Assembly (NCBI GenBank): GCA_900073065.1
Contig: FJOG01000012.1
Span: forward strand, 109,126 to 173,125
Length of the DNA stretch: 64,000 bases
Direction: 5' to 3'
DNA from: Phialocephala subalpina
Taxonomy: Eukaryota > Ascomycota > Leotiomycetes > Helotiales > Mollisiaceae
In this document: piece after piece, positions 1 through 9,719 of the stretch
Numbering within the stretch: the stretch's first letter is position 1
Layout of the letters: each line of letters opens with the position of its first letter
The notes under the pieces: model-generated
Told to the model about the DNA's origin: nothing
The model's database searches: none
The model's input: only the letters and a program-made list of their open reading frames with translations
Translations under genes and position numbers: made by a program

Positions 1-561
1 AATTCAACCCCCCTCCCCCCCCCCTTTTTTTTACTTATATATAGACTGACAGGGCTGGGATCGTGTTTGCCGAGGCAGGCAGCGTGAAGTTTCGACTCGT
101 TGAAGTTCAACTACACTTTCGCCATTTGAATTTCAGCCTGAAGATGATCTACACGTGTGAATTACGTGAAGTAGTGATCTCTGTGCTACAAATGAAACAT
201 AGTAGGCAAGGTAAGGGTTGCATAGCTTGCCATTTCTTTCATGTTTGGCCCTTAAGCGAGCCTCTGGCTCCAGTGAGACTCAAAAGGTCACGCTTACCCG
301 TAACTTCAACTTGCGAATTGCGGAGATTTAGCACTGTGTTCTGCTACTACAGGAAATAGAACTTAGCCGTGGAATTTGTGTCTAAGAATGAATTTGAGTT
401 ATTATCAGTATCGATCGCAGTTCGCGGCGCAGATCTATAGCAACCGAAGAAAGCCGAAGAGAAGTCAACCCAAATCCTATACCACAACCTGCCGTTGCAA
501 CACCGCGCCTATTAACGCCTAAGCCCTAGCAATTTAGACACTAGTACCCAAAGGTACCAAT
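1..561. other. Non-coding stretch, start of window
   Basis: No convincing gene. The first 32 bases hold a C-rich then T-rich homopolymer run. Short open frames here lack codon bias and recognisable motifs. It lies downstream of the acyltransferase that ends at 562, so part may be its 3' UTR. Confidence 0.6.
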
Positions 562-2304
562 TCACAATCGCGGCCCGTTTCTCTTCATACTGTTTTCGTG
601 GTCTTCGCAAGCTGCCTCCAGCGTCCTCACCCACTTATCGAGAACCGCTTGTATCTTCTCCTTCGGATTGCGGACAGCATTGAAGACCAAGCATAGCGTG
701 AGCTTGTTATCCCACGAGTGAGCCCGACCGGAACTAGATATTCACGTTGGTGAGTAAAGCGTACATGTCAGGAGGGAGGCTTTGGTGCTTGAGCTTGAGA
801 AACACGTACCAAAATGCCTGGATTTGGTCGGTGGCCATTTGATACGACTCTAAAACAAGTTGCAAATCACTATTGGCAATGGGAAATGTCTTGTTCAGTA
901 TCTGAGACCCTGGGGGATCAGAGACGAAATATGGGCACGTCTTCGGGTACGAAGGACCCGCGTTGGTAATAGCTCTAGAAGGAGAATTAGCTTGGTCGGT
1001 ATGTTCTGTGCTTTACCACATACGCCTTGTTTGATGAGGCTTCAACAACTGCTTTCGCACCCGCTTCCATCGTTTTTGCTATGCCTTTCATATTCAAGAC
1101 CCCAGCCCAGATTTTTGCGATAAATCGCGCGATCTCCCAAAATGAATCGGGTCTGTTGAAGAGTGCGCAGGGAACAAGAATGGGAAGACTTGAGGTCGCG
1201 ATGTTGACGAACTCCTTGCGATTGGAATACGGCGACAACATCCATTGATTGCGCAGATCAAGGACCGAACCACTCCTGAAGATGTCTTCGGCACCAGGGA
1301 CAATATCCATCGATTGGTAGACAGCCATCAGCAAGCCTGCATGCATCACGGATGCCAACTTCAGTCCGTGCTTTCTGCTTACGGCGAGGAGCCGAGGAAG
1401 AAATGAGGCCTCGAATGTGTGGGAGACAAGCTGTGTGCCGCGATGCTCTGGTTTCGGTGGCCCGAGTCCAGGTCGGTAGATGGGAAGTCCGATGTCTGGC
1501 TGCAGTGCGAAGTGTTATTGTGTGGCAAGAGGAAATCATCTTTGGGGATTTATCTACCTTCGAGAAGCCTGCCAAAGTTGACAGGGTAGGGAAAGGGGCG
1601 TTTGATGCTGGTTTGGGTTGCTCTAATACTTCTTCCTTCATGAGTACAACGGAAGGAGGGAAAAGTCGGGCAACTTCTTGTCCCCAAACAATATCTTCTG
1701 CGCTGATGGGCGAAGCGAGTCGTGACAGAAACTCGTTGAATATACACTTTATTCCAGTACCGTCAACAAAAATATGACTCGTGTGCATCACAACGTCGAA
1801 ATTTGAGACTCCCGATTGTACAGCCTCATCTGGGGAAATGACAACGTATGTGAGGTGGAAGTCGCCAGCCCCCGTCGGCAATGGGAAGGTTCGACTAAGA
1901 TGTTGTCTCAATCCAAGCCATCCACCTTCTCGAATGACAGTGGACACGGTTCGTTCCGCCCAGTGCTGAATACCATTTTCAGATTCGTCTTTGTAGATGG
2001 CCTTCTTGTCATCAACTACATATGCCGCGAGGGTGGGATATCTCCATCTCGTCTGCTTGAAAGCCTCGATGGCTCTGGCGTGCAGTTCCGAAGCGTTGAG
2101 ATGTCGAGCAGGAGCGCCAGAAATGCTGGATTGAACGTGAATGGTGGCACCAATGAAACCACAGTGTTGGCCATGAAGCTCTCGGTTCAGAATCGAGTAC
2201 ATTCGTTCAGGATAGCTGAGCTGCCGCTCCATCCCAATGCCGGTTTTCCGCCATGAGTGCTGTTCACGGCGATTGCTATCACCTAGCACCTCCACAGGAG
2301 ACAT
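562..2304 (-). CDS. Condensation/BAHD-fold acyltransferase (alcohol acetyltransferase type)
   Basis: Predicted 519 aa from four exons (2304-1558, 1499-1024, 974-810, 733-562), with introns of 58, 49 and 76 bp bounded by GT..AG. The exon phases (0, 2, 2) close exactly and remove the apparent frameshift near 1500. The HxxxDG catalytic motif is visible as HIFVDG around residue 170. Later landmarks of the family follow: GLKLASVMHAGLLMA, an ITNAG segment in exon 3, and a basic WDNKLTL stretch near the C-terminus, where this fold usually forms its solvent channel. The family transfers an acyl group, usually acetyl from acetyl-CoA, to an alcohol or amine in secondary metabolism; trichothecene O-acetyltransferases are one branch. 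The substrate cannot be inferred. No synthase, P450 or regulator lies beside it, so it looks like an orphan tailoring enzyme. The start was chosen as the first ATG before the conserved N-terminal tyrosine-rich segment. Confidence 0.85.
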
Positions 2305-3977
2305 CGGAAGAAGACTTAGAGAAAAGCAATTTACGAAGGCAAATTATCGAGGAAATCTTAGGGGCAGCGGCAGATATACTGTATCTGTCGGGACACTGAA
2401 CGTCCACATAGATCTCTAGCTTGCCTTAGAGATCTCTAATCATTTTATTTGGATGTATCCTGGTCTGAAGTGCTACGTAGCACTGGACATCGGTGCACCA
2501 TGGGCGGGTTGAAACTCGTCGTACAGGTCGAAAGGTAAGCCGATCCCCAACTTCAAAGTAAATAAAATCTATCAACAGCACTTCAATGAGAATTGGCCTG
2601 TAATTTGAACCAGAAAATATGAGAATGGTTCCAGATCTCGACGAGTTACCCTCTCCAAGGTCACATTCCATCAAGCGGCCTGGATGCGATGTTCTCAGAG
2701 AAGCCAGTCCAATGCAAATCAATCGTTGCTGTCATGGACCAGACTCATGTAACCGTGTGAATATCTCGAACAGCCAATCTCTACGCCAAGAAAACAATGA
2801 ATTGATAAGGTGGCTCGAGAAGGCACAGAAAGTTGCACCTGCACGCGGAGACTTGCAGGAGCAACTGCCGTGCGACTTTCCAATGGCAAAGCTGAAAACT
2901 GTGTGAGCTGACGAGGCCATTCTCGAAGAACGGGATCGACGGAGGTCGGATTGGCCAAGGCCTTTGAGAGTGTCGGCACTCGATGCGTGTATGAGAAGCA
3001 GCGAACCAAGGTGTCGTCTGCGCCAGCTTTGGAGAGCGTTGGACGCTCTTGTATGCCTCGTTAGATTGCTTCACACGTAGCCTAGAGCGCAGAAAGCAAA
3101 TGTGCAACTGTGGCAAATCGCAAACACCGAGCGGAATTGAAGGAGTAGATCAAGCACAGCTGTGGCACTGATGAGCCGCGGAGAGGAGGAAGAACAGAAT
3201 TAGCAGGACGACGACCTTGCCGAAGGCAGAAGTCACAGAGAAAGCACTAGGTGCCAACCTCAAACGGGAAGTTGGCACATTGAGCTGAGTACTGTACGTT
3301 CGAAATCACGAAGGAACTCATTATCCACGAATCATAGGATGTTCAATCCTCCACACTCGTGATGACAGTCTCCCGTGTGCTCTCTGCGAATTGGTGGAAA
3401 ATTAGGCCAGGGAAACCACGACCCGACACCATGGTGCGTTATTGCTTCGGATGTCATGCATGCACCTCCTTCAAGGCCAGGGACGTGAACAGACATTCCC
3501 CACGGGGACGGATCATGGATGCAGTATCAGCCTGGTGGCGCAAGGCCCATCTGTCCCACTCGGTCGCGGGGACACGGAAACGAGGAGGCTTTGGACTCGA
3601 AGATGGACTGTGATTTGTTCGACTGAAACATTATCTCCTCCTCCGGTGCATCACAGTCTGAACGTGTGTGATTGATATCTGCGAAATATGGTGCTTTCAG
3701 ACTTACATATCAGAACATAGACGTTAATAGTTGACACTGGTATTAGTACATTCGAGATGACTTGTACGACGAAAACTCCTCTTGAAGAGCATCATCCGGT
3801 AAATATGGTCTTCGAACTAGTTAATCCGTCACTGGGTTGTCATGGAGTGAGCTCGAGTCGACTGCGCCCGGAAAGCCCAGGATTTCAATTGCTTATTGAA
3901 TCAATAAATATACACATCTTTCATCGACCTTGCTCGCCGCTTTTCCTGTAGATAGCCCACAGCACATCATGATAAGC
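2305..3977. other. Intergenic region without recognisable genes
   Basis: About 1.7 kb separating two minus-strand genes. Several 60-110 codon open frames exist on both strands (for example 2426-2722 and 2719-3009), but they overlap one another and show no known motif. It should contain the acyltransferase promoter and the 3' UTR of the sugar transporter. Confidence 0.5.
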
Positions 3978-6040
3978 CTACATCTTGACTTCGTGTGCAA
4001 TAGGAAGATGCACTGGCTCGATATGATCAACATTATCAACACCAAGATGTGCGTGATGAGCATCCTCGACATGAAGCAGATCTCCTCCCTTCTCTGTATG
4101 GTTGGCACCACCAAAGAGAACTGTTCGTTGAAAGTTAGCATTGTGGCAAATAAAGAGGCTATGAGATACTGACCATCAACTTCCTCAAGTGGGACGCTCT
4201 TGGTCTCCGGAATCATGAACCATACAAAGAGTGCCAGAAGTATGTTCGTTGTCATGAAGAAGAAGAATGACTTTAAACCGCAGTTGGCGTAGAAGGTCGG
4301 GAAAAACTGGTTGAAGATACACTGTGCAACGTTCTGCATCTGAGAGCACATGCCAACGGCCTGCGAGCGGACGTTCATAGAGAAGACCTCGGAGGTCCAA
4401 ATCCAGGTTGTCGCACCCCAGGACGGCTTATAGAAGAAAATGAACAGGAACAGCATGGCGACGATTGCAATACCGACTGGCGTATCCTTGCCTCCAGCTT
4501 TCGTATTTGGCGTCTCCATACCAATGATTGGGACGATAAGCATACCTAGACATCCTCGAGTCAGCATACCTCTTTCAAACAAATCGGGAGTCGTTCGGGA
4601 GTCCAATGCCTGCTTTTGGAACTGCAGCGAGCACAACTCACGAGAAGACCCAGAAGAGGAAATATGGCTCGGGGGAAGTCGACTTACAGCAAGCCATGCC
4701 AATAGCTCCACCAATGAACAAGAATTTTCTCCCAAATCGATCGACGGTCCACGTAGCATTCAGCGTGAATAGAATACCACAGGTTGCATTCAGGGCGTTG
4801 ATCAGATTGATGGTCTGCGTGGATGTCCAGACCTTCTTGTAAATCGTCGAGGAGTAAGAGTTCAAAGTTCCCTGTCCAGAAAGTTGTTGTCCAACATTCA
4901 GGACGAAGGCCAAGAGGAGACGCTTTCGGACAGAACGATCCTTGAAAAGGGCCAAGTAAGAACCTGAAATGACTTCCTTCTCGAACGTGATAGCTTCACG
5001 GATGGCGAGAATCTCATCTTCGACCTCTTGATCAGTCTCGCGGACTCTCTGAAGGGATCTGCGAGCATCTTCGACACGGTCGCCGTGTTGTATATACCAA
5101 CGTGGGGTCTCTGGAAGGAATGGCAATTGGCATATAATGAGGATGGGAACAAGCATTTGGAATATCACAACCATCCTGGAGTAGTGTCAGACATGTCCCG
5201 ACCAGAATAGACAATGGTGACAAGAGAATACTTACTTCCAGTCCCATTCTCCGAGAACTTTGGTATGCTTGGCACATGCATAGTTGACCCAGTAAGCGAT
5301 AAATGAGCCCACAGAATAGAAGAGCTGCCAGAATGACATGACCTTTCCACGGATCTCAGGCGGTGTGATCTCTCCGATGTAGACAGGCCCGGCAGCTGGA
5401 GGAGTTGATCAGTTGGGAGAACCAGGATAACGAGCCGCAGAACTTACTCAAAGCCATTCCTTGCCCGATACCAATCAGAACTCGACCGAAGATAAAGACA
5501 CCGATCTCATGGCGTGGAGAAAAGGTCTGGACAATGGTGGCGATGACTGTAATGAAGCAACCGATGGCCATGCCCCATCTCCGGCCCAGATAATCAGCGG
5601 TAGGTCCACCAACGAACCATCCAGCTACGATAGCACCAATCGAGTAACTAGTATTGATGAGACCGAGCAGTTCTCCTTTCTTCACAGGTCATTAGCTTCA
5701 GCTTTTCCAAGCGGAAGGTAGAATGGAGCATACGGGAGTATTGAAATAGGCAAGCCAATGCTTGTTGGCTTGAACCGCGTTGAAGACTGCAGCATCATAT
5801 CCATATCTGAGCAGATCGAAGTCAGTCCTGTTTGTTCATTGGGTCTGATTGTCGGGATATCTCGGCAGTGGGAATGAAGTAGCGCAGATGAAGATGGATC
5901 TGGCTGATAAGATGTCCAACTTACAGCACCATGCACCCAGCTGCCACCATCGCCGCATACCTGAACGTGCATTAGCATACTAGTTCTCGGCCCTGAAGTC
6001 TGAATACTCACCAATTGTAGACACGAGTCTTGCTCACCAT
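3978..6040 (-). CDS. MFS sugar porter (hexose/disaccharide permease type)
   Basis: Predicted 510 aa, eight exons: 6040-6012, 5960-5925, 5806-5734, 5679-5448, 5395-5236, 5175-4688, 4545-4174, 4120-3978. All junctions are GT..AG and the phases close. Sugar-porter signatures are in order: YGYDAAVFNAV in TM1, the DYLGRRWGM loop (GRR type, between TM2 and TM3), the second signature PPEIRGKVMS, the PETPRWYI motif at the end of the first half, the QQLSGQ sugar-binding segment of TM7, DRFGRKFL, and the PETKSVPLEEVD motif before the cytosolic tail. The acidic, His-rich C-terminus (LFGGANHTEKGGD) is common in fungal lactose/hexose permease relatives. It should be a plasma-membrane proton-sugar symporter with twelve TM segments; the substrate is not determinable. 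The first three exons are very small, which is usual for these genes. Confidence 0.95.
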
Positions 6041-6320
6041 TGTAGCGGCTTGAGGGTCAATGACAGGAAAGAGGGTTGACAATGGGGTTGGAGGGTAGCA
6101 GAGCTCGCTGGCTGCAAGACGAGAGAGCTGTCGAGAGAAAGCTCCATGTGAGTGGAGCGGACACTCCATTTATTCGCAAAGACCATCTCCATTTTCTCAT
6201 CTCCCAAGGTCAAGGGGAGCTGCACGAGATGCAGCTCCAGCCTGCCAGGCCACCAATGCCAGCATTCAGATCCCCAGGACCCCAGATCTACTAAGACGAA
6301 AGCATGGAGAAGCCGGAGAG

Positions 6321-6370
6321 AAGGGGGTTGGATTGGGTTGGATTGGGTTGGACTGGGTTGGACGGGGTTG
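6321..6370. repeat. 10-bp tandem repeat, about five copies
   Basis: Five consecutive degenerate copies of GATTGGGTTG (aagggggttg, then two perfect units, then gactgggttg and gacggggttg). The G-rich strand is the plus strand. The repeat lies about 280 bp upstream of the sugar-transporter start codon, so on that gene's strand it reads CAACCCAATC. Confidence 0.85.
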
Positions 6371-6585
6371 AACTTTGCTGGAGGCCGTTGTTGGCGAGGC
6401 TGCGCTCCTGTGGCGTTTGGTTGTTGCGGAGAAACTTGCCGTGATTTCTTCCTCCACTCACAGCGGTCGAGGCCAGGCTGCGTTGGGCTTCACAGCCGAC
6501 GGGACACGACCGAGAAACCCACCAATCCGTACGAAGTAGACACGACGAAGGAATCATCCCCAGATAGATAAATTAGATACTGTAG

Positions 6586-6603
6586 ATGCATGCATGCATG
6601 CAT
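6586..6603. repeat. ATGC tetranucleotide microsatellite
   Basis: About four and a half copies of ATGC, self-complementary, in the transporter upstream region. Confidence 0.8.
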
Positions 6604-6933
6604 ACATGTGGAGAAAATACGAAGGTTTGGTCGTGGTCGTCTTGATGAAGGAGAAGTCTGGTCTGGATACCCCAAGGTGGAGACACGTCAGCCCCCTTAG
6701 ATATCGACTGATACCAACGCTGTACTGTACAGTACTACAAACCATGCCAGACGCTGGTTACTTCTCACCGCTTCGAGACACCGGACCGGAACCCTATTAC
6801 AGTATTGTGCTTCTGTCCACGGGGCATTGCAGGATCAATTGTGGAGCTGTTTCCGATTGATTTGGTCGTCGCGCACTATCCCTCGCACTATTGCATGTGA
6901 TGTGATGGCCAGAGACTTGCAGAAGATATACGT

Positions 6934-6960
6934 ACTGCACTGCACTGCACTGCGCTGCAC
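6934..6960. repeat. CTGCA pentanucleotide repeat
   Basis: Five near-perfect CTGCA units, one with an internal substitution (ctgcg). Non-coding context. Confidence 0.75.
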
Positions 6961-7480
6961 TTCAGCCCCCATTGCGAGACGAGGAACCTCGCGAGCCAAG
7001 AACGTGGGAGCAGCCACTATCTAACCTTACATCGACTCGATGCTTGTTCCTACTTCTTTGAAGGCAGGAGTTTGAAGGGCCGCCAAAAGCATCTAACAGA
7101 AGCTCAAGCGAAGCGCGTTGAAGAGAGAAAATGCTGGCGCAGTTACTTTCCTTGAGTCCGAAGTTGTTTGATCTGTTCATTGGGCTCGCTCGAATTTGGG
7201 AGGCTTCATATCAACTTTGCTTTTGTAATGTTCTGCCATGGCTCTTTCGTGAAGGAAACGACAACAATGAGTTTACCTAATAGGCCTACAAGGCAAAAGA
7301 GACCTACTGTCATCACGTGTCGCATTCACCTTTCAGTCATCTCCAAGTACTCTTCGTTCGGGGGGTCAATATTGTGCTCTCAGGCACAATGTTCTATCTC
7401 GTTCGAGTCAATTTCAAGACTTCTATGCACAAACTCAGGTCTTTGGGCGGACGCCGCTGTGCCCAACCGAGTACTACCCA

Positions 7481-8218
7481 TCAATTCTTGCGACCATACA
7501 CCTTCACTCTCGTCTCCAATGGCGCAAACTGTTTCTCAACACCGCCGCGAGGAGGTCCAGTCGGCTTTCCAAACACAAGTTGAGCACGCGGCGACCAGCT
7601 ACCAGGAATGTCCCAAGTCTTTGCGACACCTTCGTTGATCATTGGATGGTAATGCTGGAGATTACATCCGAGACCTTCTGTGGCAAGAGCTGTCCATGCA
7701 ATGAACTGATTCATACCTTGGGAGTGTTCATACCCTGGATTATAGTCAGTAAGATGGAGAGATCCTGATCTTGATGGACATACAGTCTGGGTACTTCGCC
7801 GTAAGATCTTGAAGTGGTTGAGGGAGTGACTTGGAAGCATCTGTGTCTTCGAAGAACAAGACCTGCAAATTGATATTAGTTTCGTCTTTCAACATGAATT
7901 ACTTCATTGTAAATCACTCACAGTCCCATAAGCATCACGAAACCCTTGGATCTTTGTCTCATACTGAGCGAAGACAGGAGTAGGCAAGGTATTTTTCGCA
8001 GCAGCCATCCCAATATCCCAGAGCTTCTCATGCTCAGCACCAAAGAGGATGACCGCACGGCAAGATTGGACATCGAATGGCGAGGGAGCGTGTTTGATCG
8101 CGTGGTTGACGATCAGTTCGATGCGATCATCTGAGATTGGGGATTCTTTGGAGAGAGAGAGGACGGAGCGGCGGATTTTGATGGCTTCAAGGAAAGAGGT
8201 TCGGTATGCTGATGCCAT
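7481..8218 (-). CDS. Nitroreductase-family protein (Frm2/Hbn1 type)
   Basis: Predicted 209 aa in three exons (8218-7922, 7862-7784, 7734-7481); introns have GTGAGT/TTGCAG and GTATGT/CCAG ends and phases 0 and 1. The N-terminus FLEAIKIRRSVLSLSKESPI matches the family start (RRS/T-hyxL..xSPI), followed by IVNHAIKHAPSPFDVQS, the FMN phosphate/ribityl-binding region. The C-terminal half has the WYEHSQGMNQFIAWTAL and GLGCNLQHY segments typical of the fungal Frm2/Hbn1 subgroup. These small proteins reduce nitro compounds or quinones with NAD(P)H and in yeast are linked to lipid signalling and oxidative stress. Length agrees with the family (190-210 aa). A TATA-like box and a perfect palindrome lie 130-160 bp upstream, suggesting regulated expression. 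Confidence 0.92.
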
Positions 8219-8346
8219 GTTGATGATTGATTGCTTTGTGGTTTAGTTAAGATGTTGAAAGTGTTACTAGTTGTGCTAGATATCTGTGAGTGAAGTGCTT
8301 GAAGTAGAAGATCTTGCTGATGGTGAGAAGGGAGGAGCTTGGAGGG

Positions 8347-8376
8347 TATTTATCCTCACTTCCAACAGTGTTGGAA
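8347..8376 (-). promoter_or_regulatory. TATA-like box next to a 17-bp palindrome upstream of the nitroreductase
   Basis: On the minus strand, a GGATAAATA element (8347-8355) lies about 130 bp before the nitroreductase ATG. Directly upstream of it, 8360-8376 is a perfect odd palindrome (TTCCAACA, central G, TGTTGGAA). Position and symmetry suggest a dimeric transcription factor site; this is inference. Confidence 0.4.
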
Positions 8377-9719
8377 AAGGCGATAGGACTTAGACGGAAT
8401 GGAGATGATCCTACAACTAAGTATGCCATAGTAATGGAGTTAAGACTGGGCCCTGGAAGTCGCAATACGGCTCCCACGTCCATTAGCTGTTGATTGATCC
8501 TTCGAATATAACATCTTGATCATGAATTCCTACCAATGAGCGAGACCATGCTCGCCGTTAAAGCCCGAGAAAGCCTGCAGGGACCGTGACATAATTACAC
8601 AGTAAGGACCGAGCCGCATCCTTCACTGGACATATCGTAATGTCCGATGAGAGTCAGCCTTCGGGTACGTGGTCACAGCGGCACAGCCCGACAGATGAGA
8701 TCTGATACACAACCACAACACAGTGCCTCGGGCGCCTTCCCCTTTCCAGCAGGCGAGGCGAGCTCGCAGCCAGACAAGCTTCGTGGGGTAAAGACAGCTG
8801 AAATCGCGGCTCCCACGGGCGGGTGAGAGGACTTATATCCGATCATCTTTAAGTGCGACCGTTGCAGCACTGCATTCTATTCCAAGTGTTAGATCTCCTG
8901 GGTTGAAAGGAATAAAATAAATGGTTGTTGTGACGAACAATGTGACGTCTATCGTAGCTATCCCTTAAACTGCGATGCCGAGCACACTAACTACCGAGGA
9001 ATTGAAGCAAGTTCAAAATTATGGATCACAATACACAATTATATAAATTCAAACCCTTTTGCAGCAATTAAACTTGACCTATTTTACTACATATTTCATA
9101 GGTTTTTATCGATTTTTATAAAGGAACACTATTATAATCATGAAATGAAAGTAGTAAGTTTTCTCGCTTATTTTTTTGGGCGGGGAACTGTGCGTCTCGC
9201 AGTTTAAGGGATAGGGACATGAACGCTAAATTTTCAGCGACTGGCGCTAAATTTGCCCCTAAACTTCGCTAAGCATTTTTCTCCTCTTTTCGCTTTCTCA
9301 CCGGACTAGATTTAACTAACGATTTTTTTTCTATGAGCACACCCATTACACCTTTTTCTGACTCGCAACCAGTTATTCAATACTATACTGCTAGAAAGAG
9401 CCAACAGGATTACCAGGACCGTGAGTTCCTTCACAATGACGCCTCCTACCAACCATTGCGACGCCACTTCACACCTCTCTTCCTCTCGCCTGCACCTGCA
9501 GCGTGGACATTGGATTACTCTCGTCCGGCCTCTATACCTCATAGATTACTCGCAAGAATGTTTTATCCGCCATCCTCGCTCATGGCTGAGAGCCGAACGT
9601 GACCTGCATCCGATATTTGACAGTATTCTGGGATGACTTGGATGGCCGCACCTGAGGAGCATCCATAACAGCGACGCCGAAAACGGGAATGCGTCCGGTT
9701 TCTTCAGAAGCCCGCCTCG
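8377..9719. other. Intergenic region, AT-rich in the middle
   Basis: No gene recognised. An AT-rich block at about 8985-9190 lies inside the inverted-repeat element described separately. An open frame at 9333-9602 on the plus strand has no recognisable motif and no partner on the complementary strand; it is not called. Confidence 0.5.
8958..9214. mobile_element. MITE-like element with perfect 18-bp terminal inverted repeats
   Basis: The sequence CTATCCCTTAAACTGCGA (8958-8975) recurs as its exact reverse complement at 9197-9214. A further partly matching stretch follows inside each end. Both ends contain TA two bases in, so a TA target duplication with an element of about 251 bp (8961-9211) is possible, as for Tc1/mariner-derived MITEs. 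The interior is AT-rich and has no open frame of transposase size, so the element would be non-autonomous. Confidence 0.65.

Larger units (their letters stand above)
6041..7480. other. Intergenic region with simple repeats
   Basis: Divided between the promoter of the minus-strand sugar transporter (left part) and the 3' side of the nitroreductase gene (right part). It holds three short tandem repeats listed separately. No coding signal was seen. Confidence 0.55.

Noticed and set aside
1441..1560. Apparent frameshift in the acyltransferase
   Set aside because: A 58-bp GTAGAT..TGCAG intron (1557-1500) restores the frame exactly in phase 0, so no lesion is needed.
3978..8218. Acyltransferase, transporter and nitroreductase as one biosynthetic cluster
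   Set aside because: No core synthase is present and the intergenic distances are over 1.4 kb; co-location alone is weak evidence.
9333..9602. 89-codon frame beside the inverted-repeat element as a transposase fragment
   Set aside because: No DDE, helix-turn-helix or other transposase signature can be read in it.
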